Shown: positions 14,375 to 24,021, counted from the stretch's first letter. The stretch is 64,000 nt of DNA from an uncultured Thioclava sp. (GCF_913064665.1 NZ_CAJYBT010000002.1:1-64000); one strand, 5' to 3'. Numbers and translations are program-made. The notes: generated by a model not told the origin, from the sequence alone.

Positions 14375-15289
14375 ATGACTTTCGATTGGGACGATCTTCG
14401 CTATTTTCTGGCCGTGGCGCGCGCGGGTCGTCTGACGGCGGCAGCGCGGATCATCGGATCGGATCATGCGACCGTGTCGCGCCGGGTGGGGGCGCTGGAA
14501 AAACAGCTTGGCGCGCAGTTGTTTGAACGCAGCCCGCGCGGCTATGCACTGACGAGCGCGGGCGAGCGGCTGCTGCGTCATGGCGAGCAGATCGAAAGCG
14601 TCGCGGCCAAGGTGCATGACGATATCGCAGGCGAGCTATATGCGCTGTCGGGTTCGGTGCGAATCGGCGCGCCCGACGGGTTCGGTGCGTTTTTCCTCGC
14701 CCCACGGCTGGCCGATTTCGCGCGCGACAATCCCGACCTCGAGGTGCAACTGGTCGCCACGCCGCGCATTTTCAGCCTGTCCAAACGCGAAGCCGATATC
14801 GCCATCACCCTGTCACGGCCCGAAAAGGGGCGGCTGATTTCGCGCAAACTGACCGATTACACGCTGCATCTCTATGGCGCGCCCGATTATCTAGACGCTC
14901 ATCCCGTCACCGATACCGAAACCTTGGGCCAGCATCTGCTGATCGGCTACATCCCCGAGCTGATCTACACGCCCGAGCTGGATTACCTGTCACTGGTGAT
15001 GGGCGATCACGTGCCCCAGCTGTCTTCGACCAACCTGTTTGCGCAGATGCGCGCGGTGGCGGCAGGCAAAGGTTTGGGGATTTTGCCCGATTTCATGGCT
15101 CAACACAGCCCCGAATTGATCGCCGTTCTGCCCGAGCAGATCGAAATCCGGCGTTCATTCTGGCTGGTGGCGCATCAGGATTTACGCGACAGCGCGCGGG
15201 TGCGCACCACGATGCGCTTTATCGCCGATCAGGTGGGGGCGGCGCGCGGCGAGTTTCTGCCCGACGCGCCGCTGCCCTGTCACAAATAA
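14375..15289 (+). CDS. LysR family transcriptional regulator next to the liv operon
   Basis: 304 residues, starting at ATG 14375 after TTCAGGAGATGTT (family start MTFDWDDLRYFLAVARAG). The helix-turn-helix is at about residues 5-63 and the effector domain follows. It is divergent from livK across a 365-bp region with palindromes, so the liv operon is its likely target. It shares long blocks with the LysR beside mmsA (IGAPDG, LSKREADIAIT, RKLTDYTLHL, IGYIPELIY), so the two are paralogues. Its 3' end overlaps the convergent dctD gene by 10 bases. Confidence 0.93.
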   Translation: MTFDWDDLRYFLAVARAGRLTAAARIIGSDHATVSRRVGALEKQLGAQLFERSPRGYALTSAGERLLRHGEQIESVAAKVHDDIAGELYALSGSVRIGAPDGFGAFFLAPRLADFARDNPDLEVQLVATPRIFSLSKREADIAITLSRPEKGRLISRKLTDYTLHLYGAPDYLDAHPVTDTETLGQHLLIGYIPELIYTPELDYLSLVMGDHVPQLSSTNLFAQMRAVAAGKGLGILPDFMAQHSPELIAVLPEQIEIRRSFWLVAHQDLRDSARVRTTMRFIADQVGAARGEFLPDAPLPCHK

Positions 15290-16611
15290 TCTGACCGCTG
15301 AAGCCCGTATTTCGCCATCTTCTCGTTCAGGGTGCGGCGCGGCAGGCACAGTTCTTCCATCACCGCCGCGATAGATCCCTTGTGACGGCGCATCGTGTTG
15401 TCGATCAGCATTTTTTCAAAGCTCTCGACATATTCTTTCAGCGGCTTGCCCTCGGTGGTGATCGCCGCAGGGCCGGTATCTTCGTCATCGGCCATCAGAA
15501 GCGAGGCAATCGAACCCGAACCGCGCCGCGATTGCAGCACCGCACGCTCGGCCACGTTGATGAGCTGGCGCACATTGCCCGGCCACGGCGCTTGCAGCAG
15601 TTGCGCGGCCTCTTGCGCGGTCACCTCGGGGACGTCGCAGCCATATTCATCGGCGAATTGCTCTGACATCCGGTTGAACAGTGTCAGAATATCTTCACCG
15701 CGCGCACGCAGCGGCGGCAGGGTGATTTTCAACGCGGCAAGGCGGTAATACAGGTCGGGACGCAGCGCATCCTCGACCGTCTTGCCCTCGCCATGGGTGT
15801 TGCAGATCGCCACGATCCGGGTCTCGGCGGGCGTGCCTTGATCGTTGATGAATTGCAGCAACCGCGCCTGAAGCGGTTGGCTCAGCGCCTCGACATCCTC
15901 AAGGCAAAGGGTGCCGCCGCGCGCCTCTTCGACAAGGGGCAAACCGCCCTCTTCGACGGGGCCAAACAGCTTGGCCGCCAGCGCCTCTTCGGTGAAGGCG
16001 GCACAGGAAACCATGACGAATTTCTTGCCCGCGCGCGGGCCCGTGGCATGCAGCGCATGCGCCACCAAGGTCTTGCCCGACCCGGTCTCGCCATCAATCA
16101 GCACATGGCCATCGGCCTGACTGAGATCAAGCACGTCCTCGCGCAGCCGCTCCATCGGTTCAGAGGTACCGATCAGTTTGCCGATCACCTTTTCGCCCTT
16201 GGCCAGATCGCGACGCAGCGCGCGGTTGTCCAGCGTGGTGCGCCGGGCTTGCGTGGCACGTTTGGCCAGCTCGGTCATCCGGTCGGGGCTAAAGGGTTTT
16301 TCCATGAAATCCATCGCGCCAAGGCGCATCGCCTCAACCGCCATGGGCACATCGCCATGCCCGGTGATCATGATCACCGGCAAACCGCTATCAATGCCCA
16401 TCAACCGCTTGAGAAACGCCATCCCGTCCATCCCCGGCATCCGAATGTCGGAAATCACAACGCCCGGCCAATCCGCGCCAATTTCCTTGAGCGCATCCTC
16501 AGCAGTGGGATAGGTCTCGGTGTCAAACCCCGACAGCGCCAGCCATTGGCTGACCGATTGGCGCATGTCCTCTTCATCATCGACGATCGCGACCTTCATC
16601 ATTCTAGCCAT
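15280..16611 (-). CDS. dctD: DctD-like response regulator with a degenerate sigma-54 AAA+ domain (no GAFTGA)
   Basis: 443 residues. The receiver domain (1-120) has acidic DDEED, phospho-acceptor Asp 55 in VVISDIRMPG and Lys 105. The AAA+ domain has Walker A GETGSGKT (174-181). Where NtrC-type activators carry ELFGHExGAFTGA, this protein reads KLFGPVEEGGLPL: the GAFTGA loop and about 14 residues are missing. The Walker B region reads LCLEDVE instead of LFLDE. The C-terminal Fis-type helix-turn-helix ends in LPRRTLNEKMAKYGL. GGAG precedes ATG 16611, 3 bases after the dctB stop. It probably regulates with the housekeeping polymerase or as a repressor, not by classical sigma-54 activation. Confidence 0.88.
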   Translation of the reverse strand: MARMMKVAIVDDEEDMRQSVSQWLALSGFDTETYPTAEDALKEIGADWPGVVISDIRMPGMDGMAFLKRLMGIDSGLPVIMITGHGDVPMAVEAMRLGAMDFMEKPFSPDRMTELAKRATQARRTTLDNRALRRDLAKGEKVIGKLIGTSEPMERLREDVLDLSQADGHVLIDGETGSGKTLVAHALHATGPRAGKKFVMVSCAAFTEEALAAKLFGPVEEGGLPLVEEARGGTLCLEDVEALSQPLQARLLQFINDQGTPAETRIVAICNTHGEGKTVEDALRPDLYYRLAALKITLPPLRARGEDILTLFNRMSEQFADEYGCDVPEVTAQEAAQLLQAPWPGNVRQLINVAERAVLQSRRGSGSIASLLMADDEDTGPAAITTEGKPLKEYVESFEKMLIDNTMRRHKGSIAAVMEELCLPRRTLNEKMAKYGLQRSDYL

Positions 16612-16614
16612 ATC

Positions 16615-18414
16615 TTACTCCGCAGCCCTAATGGACCTGTTCTTATCCGACAAAAGCGGCAACTGCACTTCGAACACAGCGCCCCCACCCTCAGAATTAT
16701 GCGCGGTCATGCGACCGCCGAAATCAGCCACGATGGACGAGGAAATCGCAAGGCCAAGCCCCGTTCCCTCGCCCGGTTTCTTTGTCGTCCAGAACGGCTC
16801 GAACAGCTTGTCGAGATCGCTGATCCCGGGGCCATTATCGCGCACGCTCAAAACGGCAGTCTCCCCCGCCGTCAGCATCAGCTCGACCTGGGGTTCGGCC
16901 ACTGACTTGGTGGCGTCCAAGGCATTGCGCAACAGGTTAATGATAACCTGCTCCAAACGGATGCGATCAGCCATCACCATAACAGATCCGCGCGGCATCG
17001 TGCGGATGATGTGCAATTTGCGGGTTTTAAGCTGCGGTTCCATCATCGCGAGCGCCTCAGAGAGCGCGGCGCGCAGATCGACTGGCTCAAACGCCTCGCC
17101 GCCTTTTCGGGCATAAGATTTCAGCTGACGCGTGATCGCCCCCATCCGCCCGATCAGATCGTCAATCCGCTGGAACGAGGAGAGCGCCTCTTCGGTGCGC
17201 GCGCGCTGGAGCAGAAGCTTCGCCCCCGCCAGATAGGTTTTCATCGCAGCCAGCGGCTGATTCAACTCGTGGCTCACTGCCGCCGACATCTCGCCCAAAG
17301 CGGCGAGTTTGGAACTTTGCGCCAAGGTTTGTTCGGCCACGGCAAGGTCCATCTGGGCTTTCTCGCGCTCGGCAATCTCGCGCGACAGGCGCACGTTCAG
17401 AGTGCGCAGCTCTGCCGATTCGGCGCGCAGGGCCTGACTTTGGCGCCGCGCACGCCGTGACAGCGCGTAAAACACCAGCGCCAGCAAAATCGCGAACCCC
17501 ATGATTTCCAGCGCCAGCACCGCATTCACCCGCTCGCGGACCGAATCATAGCTGGTAAACGCGATCATTTTCCAACCGCGGAACGGCACGCGCGCCTCGG
17601 TGCGCATCACGGCCTGCCCCTTGAGATAGGCATCCGGGGCCTCATTGGCCCAATCGGCTGTGGCTTGCAGCGCGCGCTGAATCGCCGTGGGGGCCGAGCG
17701 CGCCGCCAAAGCCTGCGCCATCGTCAACCCGCGCCAACGCGGCTCGGTCGTCAAAATGATCGTGCCCGCACTATCCGTCACCGCCACCGCATCCGAAATG
17801 CCCGCCCAAGAGCGCTCGAACTTCGACAGATCGGCCTCAACCACGATCACTCCGACGGGGCGATTATCTTGAACGACGGCGCGCGAATAGTCGAACTCCG
17901 CGCCCCCCGCCGTATTGCTGTTAAGCGAAAAGATCGTATCGCGCGAGCGCGTCGCATCGACGAAAAACGCCTCTGTGGAAAAGCCCATGCCGATCTGCGT
18001 GCGGTTGGTTGAGGCCACCACCCGCCCCTGCATGTCCAGCAAGCGGATCGAGGCCACCGCCACCTCTTTGCGCGCCGATATCAGCTGCGCCGAGGCCGTA
18101 GAATAGTCATTTGAATCAAGCGCTTGTATCAGTTGCGGGTCACGCGCCAGCAAGAGCGGCACAACATTGGTGCGCTGCAACTCGGACATGATGTTGCCGG
18201 TATAAAGGGCCAGTCGCAACTCGGCGCGCACGCGCGTGGTTTCGGTGAAGCGCTGCGTCAGCCAGAGATTGCTGACCCACATCACTGCCACGGCCAGCAC
18301 CAAAACCGCCGCCACAGCGATCCGCATCAGCCAGCGGGCACGCACGCGGCGCGCATTGGGCGCGGGCTCGTCTGCCTCGGGCAATATCAGATCTTGCGAT
18401 GTTTCATCAGACAT
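16615..18414 (-). CDS. dctB: DctB-like C4-dicarboxylate sensor histidine kinase
   Basis: 599 residues. There is a transmembrane segment at about 31-50, a periplasmic double-PAS-type sensor region (about 60-290), a second membrane segment at about 299-320, a cytoplasmic coiled coil, then a HisKA domain with phosphorylated His 382 in AAVSHELNQPLAAMKTYL. The ATPase domain has N-box NLLRNALDATK, DNGPGI and TGLGLAIS. DctB in Rhizobium senses succinate, malate and fumarate. No dctPQM or dctA is in the window, so the target transporter is elsewhere. It lies 46 bp after purQ on the same strand and is coupled to dctD. Confidence 0.92.
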   Translation of the reverse strand: MSDETSQDLILPEADEPAPNARRVRARWLMRIAVAAVLVLAVAVMWVSNLWLTQRFTETTRVRAELRLALYTGNIMSELQRTNVVPLLLARDPQLIQALDSNDYSTASAQLISARKEVAVASIRLLDMQGRVVASTNRTQIGMGFSTEAFFVDATRSRDTIFSLNSNTAGGAEFDYSRAVVQDNRPVGVIVVEADLSKFERSWAGISDAVAVTDSAGTIILTTEPRWRGLTMAQALAARSAPTAIQRALQATADWANEAPDAYLKGQAVMRTEARVPFRGWKMIAFTSYDSVRERVNAVLALEIMGFAILLALVFYALSRRARRQSQALRAESAELRTLNVRLSREIAEREKAQMDLAVAEQTLAQSSKLAALGEMSAAVSHELNQPLAAMKTYLAGAKLLLQRARTEEALSSFQRIDDLIGRMGAITRQLKSYARKGGEAFEPVDLRAALSEALAMMEPQLKTRKLHIIRTMPRGSVMVMADRIRLEQVIINLLRNALDATKSVAEPQVELMLTAGETAVLSVRDNGPGISDLDKLFEPFWTTKKPGEGTGLGLAISSSIVADFGGRMTAHNSEGGGAVFEVQLPLLSDKNRSIRAAE

Positions 18415-18460
18415 GGCGCCAACTTACGCCAGTGCAATGAGCGCGGGCAAGCATGCGCTC

Positions 18461-19129
18461 TCAGGCGCTTGCCATGATCCCAGACAACGCGCGGAAAAGC
18501 GCCGCCCCATCGGCGCCACCTTGCGCAGGCTCAATCGCGCGCTCGGGATGGGGCATCATACCCAGAACCCGACGGTTTTCGCTAAGCACTCCGGCGATAT
18601 CATCAACCGATCCATTGGGGTTGTCGACATAGCGAAACGCCACCCGATCCTCGGCTTTCAGCGCGGCCAACCCCTCGGGGTCGATCTGGTAATTGCCGTC
18701 GTGATGCGCGATCGGAAAGGTCACCTGCGCCCCCGCCCCGTAGCTTTCGGTATAGGGGCTGTTGGCACTGGCCACGGTCAAGGCGACCGGCTTGCAGATA
18801 TATTTCAACGAAGCATTGCGCATCAACGCGCCCGGCAGCAGGCCCATTTCGGTCAAGATCTGGAACCCGTTGCAGATGCCCAGAACATAGCCACCCCGTG
18901 CGGCGAAATCGGCAATCGCCTGCCCCACCGGAGAGCGCGACGCAATCGCCCCACAGCGCAGATAATCGCCATAGGAAAACCCGCCCGGCACGCCGATCAC
19001 ATCGATCCCGTCGGGCAGTTCGGTTTCCTTGTGCCAGACCTTGATCACCTGCGCGCCGGCCTTTTCAAAGCCCACGGCCAGATCACGGTCGCAATTGGAC
19101 CCGGGAAAGGTGATGACAGCGGCTTTCAT
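18461..19129 (-). CDS. purQ: Phosphoribosylformylglycinamidine synthase, glutaminase subunit PurQ
   Basis: 222 residues. It releases ammonia from glutamine for FGAM synthesis in purine biosynthesis, working with PurS and PurL. The class I amidotransferase nucleophile Cys is in [10 protein letters not shown] (near residue 87), and the catalytic His/Glu pair is in MMPHPERA near the C-terminus. The start [16 protein letters not shown] matches the family; GGAG lies 8 bases before ATG 19129. It is third in a purC-purS-purQ series; purL is not in the window. Confidence 0.97.
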   Translation of the reverse strand: MKAAVITFPGSNCDRDLAVGFEKAGAQVIKVWHKETELPDGIDVIGVPGGFSYGDYLRCGAIASRSPVGQAIADFAARGGYVLGICNGFQILTEMGLLPGALMRNASLKYICKPVALTVASANSPYTESYGAGAQVTFPIAHHDGNYQIDPEGLAALKAEDRVAFRYVDNPNGSVDDIAGVLSENRRVLGMMPHPERAIEPAQGGADGAALFRALSGIMASA

Positions 19130-19193
19130 CGCAGCGGCTCCTGCTTTCAAGTGTTTGAAATATCCCGAGGTTCGGAGCAGCGCCCCGGCGGGT

Positions 19194-19433
19194 TCAGACG
19201 ATCTCGACGGTGTATTTTTCGATCACGGTATTGGCGAGCAGCTTGTCGCACATCTTTTGCACTTCCGCCTCTGCGCTCGCGGCATCGGTTGCGGCCAGAT
19301 CCAGCTCGATCACCTTGCCCTGACGCACGCCCTCAACCCCCAAAAAGCCCAGATGGCCCAGTGCATGACGCACCGCCTCACCTTGCGGGTCAAGCACCCC
19401 ATCCTTAAGCATCACATGCACGCGCGCTTTCAT
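19194..19433 (-). CDS. purS: Phosphoribosylformylglycinamidine synthase subunit PurS
   Basis: 79 residues, typical for PurS, which bridges PurQ and the small-form PurL. It begins [21 protein letters not shown]; the GVLDPQG block and the C-terminal [15 protein letters not shown] are family hallmarks. The ATG at 19433 is preceded by AAAGGAGC; the open frame upstream overlaps purC and is not used. It lies 14 bp after purC. The 64-bp gap before purQ holds a copy of a short rhodobacterial repeat-like stretch. Confidence 0.95.
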   Translation of the reverse strand: MKARVHVMLKDGVLDPQGEAVRHALGHLGFLGVEGVRQGKVIELDLAATDAASAEAEVQKMCDKLLANTVIEKYTVEIV

Positions 19434-19447
19434 CGCCGGGGCTCCTT

Positions 19448-20209
19448 TCAGTTGATCAGGGTCGGTTTGATCTGCGCGGTATTGGTGGGCAATACGCCCA
19501 GCCGCCGCGCAACTTCGGTATAGGCGTCGGTCAAGTTGCCCAGATCGCGCCGGAACACATCCTTGTCCAGCTTCTCGCCAGTCTTCATGTCCCACAGGCG
19601 GCAACTATCGGGGCTGATTTCATCGGCGACCAGAAGGCGCATGAAATCACCTTCCCAAACGCGGCCAACCTCGATTTTGAAATCGATCAACTTGATACCA
19701 ACGGCATAAAACACGCCAGTCAGGAAATCATTCACCCGCAGCGCCAACGCCACGATGTCATCCAGATCCTGCTGATTGGCCCAGCCGAACGCGATGATAT
19801 ATTCCTCGGGCACCAGCGGGTCACCCAGATCATCGTTCTTGTAGCTGTATTCCACGATCGGACGGGGCAAAGGCGTGCCCTCTTCCAGCCCAAGGCGTTT
19901 GGAAATCGAGCCGGCCGCAAAATTGCGCACGATCACTTCCAGCGGCACGATCTCGACCTGACGGATCAACTGCTCGCGCATATTGAGCCGTTTGATGAAG
20001 TGGTTTGGCACGCCGATATTGGTCAAACCCGTCATGAAATACTCAGAAAGGCGATTGTTGAGAACGCCTTTGCCCTCGATCGTTGCCTTTTTCTGAGCAT
20101 TGAACGCGGTGGCGTCATCTTTGAAATACTGCACAAGCGTGCCCGGTTCAGGGCCCTCATACAGCGTTTTCGCCTTGCCTTCGTAGATTTTCTTGCGCCG
20201 CGGTGCCAT
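19448..20209 (-). CDS. purC: Phosphoribosylaminoimidazole-succinocarboxamide synthase (SAICAR synthetase)
   Basis: 253 residues. It joins aspartate to CAIR, using ATP, in purine biosynthesis. The opening [14 protein letters not shown], the motif [20 protein letters not shown], and [16 protein letters not shown] with [11 protein letters not shown] are diagnostic. ATG 20209 follows GGAGACGCC. It is the first gene of the purC-purS-purQ unit, divergent from the ATPase inhibitor gene across about 200 bp. Confidence 0.97.
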   Translation of the reverse strand: MAPRRKKIYEGKAKTLYEGPEPGTLVQYFKDDATAFNAQKKATIEGKGVLNNRLSEYFMTGLTNIGVPNHFIKRLNMREQLIRQVEIVPLEVIVRNFAAGSISKRLGLEEGTPLPRPIVEYSYKNDDLGDPLVPEEYIIAFGWANQQDLDDIVALALRVNDFLTGVFYAVGIKLIDFKIEVGRVWEGDFMRLLVADEISPDSCRLWDMKTGEKLDKDVFRRDLGNLTDAYTEVARRLGVLPTNTAQIKPTLIN

Positions 20210-20414
20210 GGCGTCTCCGTTCTCGCTGCGCTCCCTGTCAGCCCGGGCGCGGGCGGCATGGGAGACCCTTGCTTGCCCTATAGAACAGGCCCGCCGCTGG
20301 GGCAAGGCAAACTGCGCAAACTCTCATGCGCCCGCGCGCGGTTCCTCTTGCGATGTGGGGGAAGGGTGTGCATATCAAGAGATAACGAAAAACTTACTTC
20401 GGGGGAAACAGCCG

Positions 20415-20729
20415 ATGACCACGTTCGATGATCGCGAAAACGCCTATGAGAACAAATTCGCCCATGATGCGGAATTGCAGTTCAAGGCCGATGCGCGCTG
20501 CAACAAGATGCTCGGCGTCTGGGCGGCAGATCTTTTGGGTAAGACCGGACCGGCAGCGGCTGACTATATCAGCTCCGTCGTGACGGCGGATTTCGAAGAA
20601 GCCGGGCATGAGGACGTCTATCGCAAGCTGGCCGCCGATCTGGATGGCAAAGCCGATGAAGCCGCGATCCGGGCCAAAATGGCGGAATGCATGCTTGAGG
20701 CCCGTCGTCAGGTCCTCGAAGAAATCTGA
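20415..20729 (+). CDS. F1-ATPase inhibitor, zeta subunit (DUF1476)
   Basis: 104 residues. The opening TTFDDRENAYENKFAHDAEL and the block RCNKMLGVWAADLLGKTG identify the alphaproteobacterial zeta subunit first described in Paracoccus denitrificans. Its N-terminal segment enters the F1 catalytic interface and blocks ATP hydrolysis when the membrane is de-energised. The helical C-terminal part binds regulatory nucleotides. The start is the ATG at 20415 after GGGGGAAACAGCC. It is monocistronic and far from any ATP synthase operon here. Confidence 0.92.
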   Translation: MTTFDDRENAYENKFAHDAELQFKADARCNKMLGVWAADLLGKTGPAAADYISSVVTADFEEAGHEDVYRKLAADLDGKADEAAIRAKMAECMLEARRQVLEEI

Positions 20730-20754
20730 TCCCACAGCCTCACGCCGATATCTC

Positions 20755-20786
20755 ACGCCGGACGCACCCGTTGCGCCCGGCGTTTT
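20755..20786 (+). terminator. Terminator of the zeta-subunit gene
   Basis: ACGCCGG (20755-20761) pairs with CCGGCGT (20777-20783). An inner CGCA/TGCG stem follows after one mismatch, and TTTT ends the structure. It lies 25 bp after the stop codon. Confidence 0.7.
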
Positions 20787-20864
20787 GCTGTGTGGGCGTT
20801 AAGCGCCTGTGAACGGCTCTGCGCTAGCCTGTTCGACAAGTTGGGGTCGGCCAGGAGCAATTTA

Positions 20865-22892
20865 ATGGCGCAACACAAGTCCAGCACGTCGCGAACAGGG
20901 TCCGCCCGTTCGGCGCTGCAAGCGCGCCAGATGCGCCTGCCCGGTTGGGCGGGCGCGCTTAGGCGTCAGATCGTGGTGATCGCGCTGTTGGCGGGCTTTG
21001 CGCTGTTGCTGCGCGAACGGATTGCGGCGCTTGACTGGGGCGCGATTGCGGCCGCTTTCGCGCAGGTGTCGCCGCTGCAATGGACCCTCGCCGCACTCGC
21101 CAGCGCCTGTTCCTTCGCGGCTTTGGCCAATTATGACGCGCTGTTGCATCGCGCGCTTGGCACGGGTCAGCCGCCCGAGCGGGCGCGCCGCGCCGGCTGG
21201 GTTGCCATCGCGATTTCGCAAACCGTGGGCTTTGGCCTGATTTCGGGCGCGCTGGTGCGCTGGCGGATGTTGCCGGGAATGTCGCTGCTCGAGGCGTCGC
21301 GCCTGACTGCCGCAGTCGCGGCCAGCTTTCTGGCTGCCTGGGCGGTGCTTGGCGCCTTGGTGCTGATCGCGTTGCCTGTGCCATTGGCGGACCAAGGGGC
21401 TTGGGCCGTGCGCGCCATGGCGGGCATCGCTTTGCTGTTGGGCGGTGTGCTGACCGGAGTGGCCCTTTGGAAGCCGGGGATGAAAATCGCGCGCTGGCAT
21501 CTGCGCCTGCCAACGCTGCCCGTCATGGGGCGTCTTTTGTGGCTGTGCTTGCTCGATACCGCCTTTGCGGCACTGGCGCTGTGGCTTTTGCTGCCTACGG
21601 GCTGTGGGATTGGCGCGCTGGCGCTGTATCCGGCCTTTCTGATCGCACTTGGGGCGGGGTTTGTCTCTGGCTCACCCGGAGGGGTTGGTCCGTTCGAAGT
21701 GACGCTGCTGGCGCTGCTTCCGCAGCCCGAAACCGCTCCGTTGTTGGCGGCAATTCTTGCGTGGCGGCTGGTCTATTACGGGGCGCCTGCCCTTTTGGCG
21801 ATGGCAGTGCTTGCACTCTCGGATCGCGCGCATCCCGCGCGCCTGCGGCCCCATCTCGTGCCGCCCGCCCCCGTGCTCACACCGCGTTTGGCGCATCTGA
21901 TCGGGCAATCGGATCAACCAGAGCTTGGCTTGCTGCGTCAGGGCGAGCATTCGGTGCTGCTAAGCCCTGATGCGCGCAGCGGTTGGATGATCGGGCGCAC
22001 ATCCCAAGCGCTGATCGGTCTTCTTGACCCCTTTGGCGATGTCGATATGCCAACCCATTTGGCCCAACTGCGCGAAAATGCGCGCGATGAAGGACGTATC
22101 GCTTGCGCCTATAAGCTTGGCCCGCGCTCTGCCAGCATTGCGCGCAAATCCGGCTGGCATGTGACCCCCGTGGCCTTGGAATGCTGGCTGGATCTGTCAG
22201 AGTTTCAGCTCGCAACGCCCGCGCGCGCCGGTCTGCGACGCAAGCTGCGCAAGGCAGAAAAGGCTGGGGTCTGCTGCGCGTTCGAGGCCGCTCCGGATGC
22301 GGGTGATTTGGCACGGATCGCGGCAGTTTGGGCGCACGCACGCGGGGCCGAGCGGGGCTTTTCGATGGGCCGTTTCAACGCCGCATATGTCGCAGATCAG
22401 GCTGTGATTGTCGCGCGCCACAACGGCGCGATCATCGGATTTGCCAGCTTTCATACCGGTCACGCCGCTTGGGTTCTGGACCTGATGCGCCCAGCCCCAG
22501 ATGCGCCCGATGGCACGATGCATGCGCTGATACTGGCGGCGATTGACGCCGCGCGTGCGTGCGGTGTTTCGCGCGTTTCGCTTGCCGCCCTGCCCCCACG
22601 CGCCGCCGATATCGCTGGGCCTGCGCGCAAGATCTGGGATCGCGCCGAAAAGGGCGCCAGCGCTGCTGGGCTGCGCCAGTTCAAGATGGGTTTTGCGCCC
22701 CGCCTGAGCCCGCGCTACATCGCCGCGCCCTCACGCGGGGCGTTAATGCTCGGGGCGGCGGATGTCGCGCGCGCAATCCATGCGCCACCCGCCCTATGCG
22801 TCCCCTCCCAAACGCCAGTTTCCGAGCCAAACGAGGGGCAAATTCATCCGCCTGCGCGCGCCCCGTTCAAATCCTGCTCAAGATCATCTTGA
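20865..22892 (+). CDS. MprF-like bifunctional lipid aminoacylation/flippase protein
   Basis: 675 residues. The N-terminal half (about 35-330) is a multi-span membrane domain of the lysylphosphatidylglycerol synthetase/UPF0104 type, with the motif SGSPGGVGPFE near residue 270. The C-terminal half is a GNAT-fold phosphatidylglycerol aminoacyltransferase domain: RKLRKAEKAGV, WAHARGAERGFSMGRFN, and LPPRAADIAGPARKIWDRA. Members attach Lys or Ala from charged tRNA to phosphatidylglycerol and flip the product, changing envelope charge. CAGGAGC precedes ATG 20865. The last 40 residues are low-complexity. The amino acid used is not decided by the sequence. Confidence 0.88.
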   Translation: MAQHKSSTSRTGSARSALQARQMRLPGWAGALRRQIVVIALLAGFALLLRERIAALDWGAIAAAFAQVSPLQWTLAALASACSFAALANYDALLHRALGTGQPPERARRAGWVAIAISQTVGFGLISGALVRWRMLPGMSLLEASRLTAAVAASFLAAWAVLGALVLIALPVPLADQGAWAVRAMAGIALLLGGVLTGVALWKPGMKIARWHLRLPTLPVMGRLLWLCLLDTAFAALALWLLLPTGCGIGALALYPAFLIALGAGFVSGSPGGVGPFEVTLLALLPQPETAPLLAAILAWRLVYYGAPALLAMAVLALSDRAHPARLRPHLVPPAPVLTPRLAHLIGQSDQPELGLLRQGEHSVLLSPDARSGWMIGRTSQALIGLLDPFGDVDMPTHLAQLRENARDEGRIACAYKLGPRSASIARKSGWHVTPVALECWLDLSEFQLATPARAGLRRKLRKAEKAGVCCAFEAAPDAGDLARIAAVWAHARGAERGFSMGRFNAAYVADQAVIVARHNGAIIGFASFHTGHAAWVLDLMRPAPDAPDGTMHALILAAIDAARACGVSRVSLAALPPRAADIAGPARKIWDRAEKGASAAGLRQFKMGFAPRLSPRYIAAPSRGALMLGAADVARAIHAPPALCVPSQTPVSEPNEGQIHPPARAPFKSCSRSS

Positions 22893-22987
22893 AGGAAAGG
22901 AATTTGCCAATTGTCGCCCAGCGTGGCAGGACAGAGAAAAGGGCCGCCCCACCGCGCGCCCCACAACGCCATGGAATCGAGGCACTG

Positions 22988-23998
22988 ATGACCGATGCGC
23001 TAAGCCGCCTTCTGGAAACTCGCGATTGGCTGATGGCCGATGGCGCGACGGGTACCAACCTGTTCAATATGGGGCTGTCCTCGGGGGATGCGCCCGAGCT
23101 GTGGAATGCCGATGAGCCGGGCAAGATCAAGCAACTTTATTCGCTGGCTGTTGATGCGGGCTCGGATATTTTCCTCACCAACAGCTTTGGCGGCAATGCC
23201 TCGCGCCTCAAACTGCATGATGCGCAAAGCCGTGTGCGCGAGTTGAACCGACTGGCGGCCGAAATCGGGCGCGATGTCGCGGATGCCGCGGGCCGCCCGG
23301 TGATCGTGGCAGGCTCGATCGGGCCGACGGGCGATATTTTCGCGCCGATGGGCACGCTGACCCATGAGCTGGCAGTGGAAATGTTTCACGAACAGGCCGA
23401 GGGTCTGAAAGAAGGCGGCGCGGATGTGCTTTGGGCCGAAACGATCAGCGCGCCCGAGGAATACAAGGCCGCCGCCGAGGCCTGCCATTTGGCGGGTATG
23501 CCTTGGTGTGGCACGATGAGCTTTGACACCGCCGGGCGCACGATGATGGGGCTGACCTCGACCGCGATGGTAGCGATGGTCGAAAAGCTGGCGCATCCGC
23601 CGATGGCCTTTGGCGCCAATTGCGGGGTCGGCGCGGCGGATCTTTTGCGCACGATTCTGGGCTTTGCCGCGACGGGAACCGAACGCCCGATCATCGCCAA
23701 GGGCAATGCGGGCATTCCGAAATATGTCGATGGCCATATCCATTATGACGGCACGCCCGAATTGATGGGTGCCTATGCGGTGATGGCGCGCGATTGCGGC
23801 GCCACGATCATCGGCGGCTGCTGCGGCACAATGCCCGATCACCTGCGCGCGATGCGGGCCGCATTGGAAAACACCCCGCGTGGCGAGCGCCCGACGCTGG
23901 AAGAGATTTCCGCCAAGCTGGGCGGCTTCTCGTCAGAAGATGACGGGCTGGGTGAAGGTGGCGCTAAGCGCGAACGGCGTGGACGCCGCCGCAGCTAA
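22988..23998 (+). CDS. bmt: Homocysteine S-methyltransferase (annotated in relatives as betaine-homocysteine methyltransferase)
   Basis: 336 residues forming a single homocysteine-binding TIM barrel. It begins LETRDWLMADGATGTNLF. Zinc ligands are visible as Cys in FGANCGVGAADLL and in the CC pair of IIGGCCGTMPDHLRAM. The family transfers a methyl group to homocysteine to make methionine. The donor may be betaine, or a methyl-corrinoid if it acts as one module of a split MetH; the corrinoid-binding protein 1.4 kb away favours the second reading. ATG 22988 fits the family start, although the frame runs 143 codons further up. The C-terminus is basic and disordered. Confidence 0.87.
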   Translation: MTDALSRLLETRDWLMADGATGTNLFNMGLSSGDAPELWNADEPGKIKQLYSLAVDAGSDIFLTNSFGGNASRLKLHDAQSRVRELNRLAAEIGRDVADAAGRPVIVAGSIGPTGDIFAPMGTLTHELAVEMFHEQAEGLKEGGADVLWAETISAPEEYKAAAEACHLAGMPWCGTMSFDTAGRTMMGLTSTAMVAMVEKLAHPPMAFGANCGVGAADLLRTILGFAATGTERPIIAKGNAGIPKYVDGHIHYDGTPELMGAYAVMARDCGATIIGGCCGTMPDHLRAMRAALENTPRGERPTLEEISAKLGGFSSEDDGLGEGGAKRERRGRRRS

Positions 23999-24021
23999 GC
24001 GGAGCGCCTGTTGCGGGGGCA

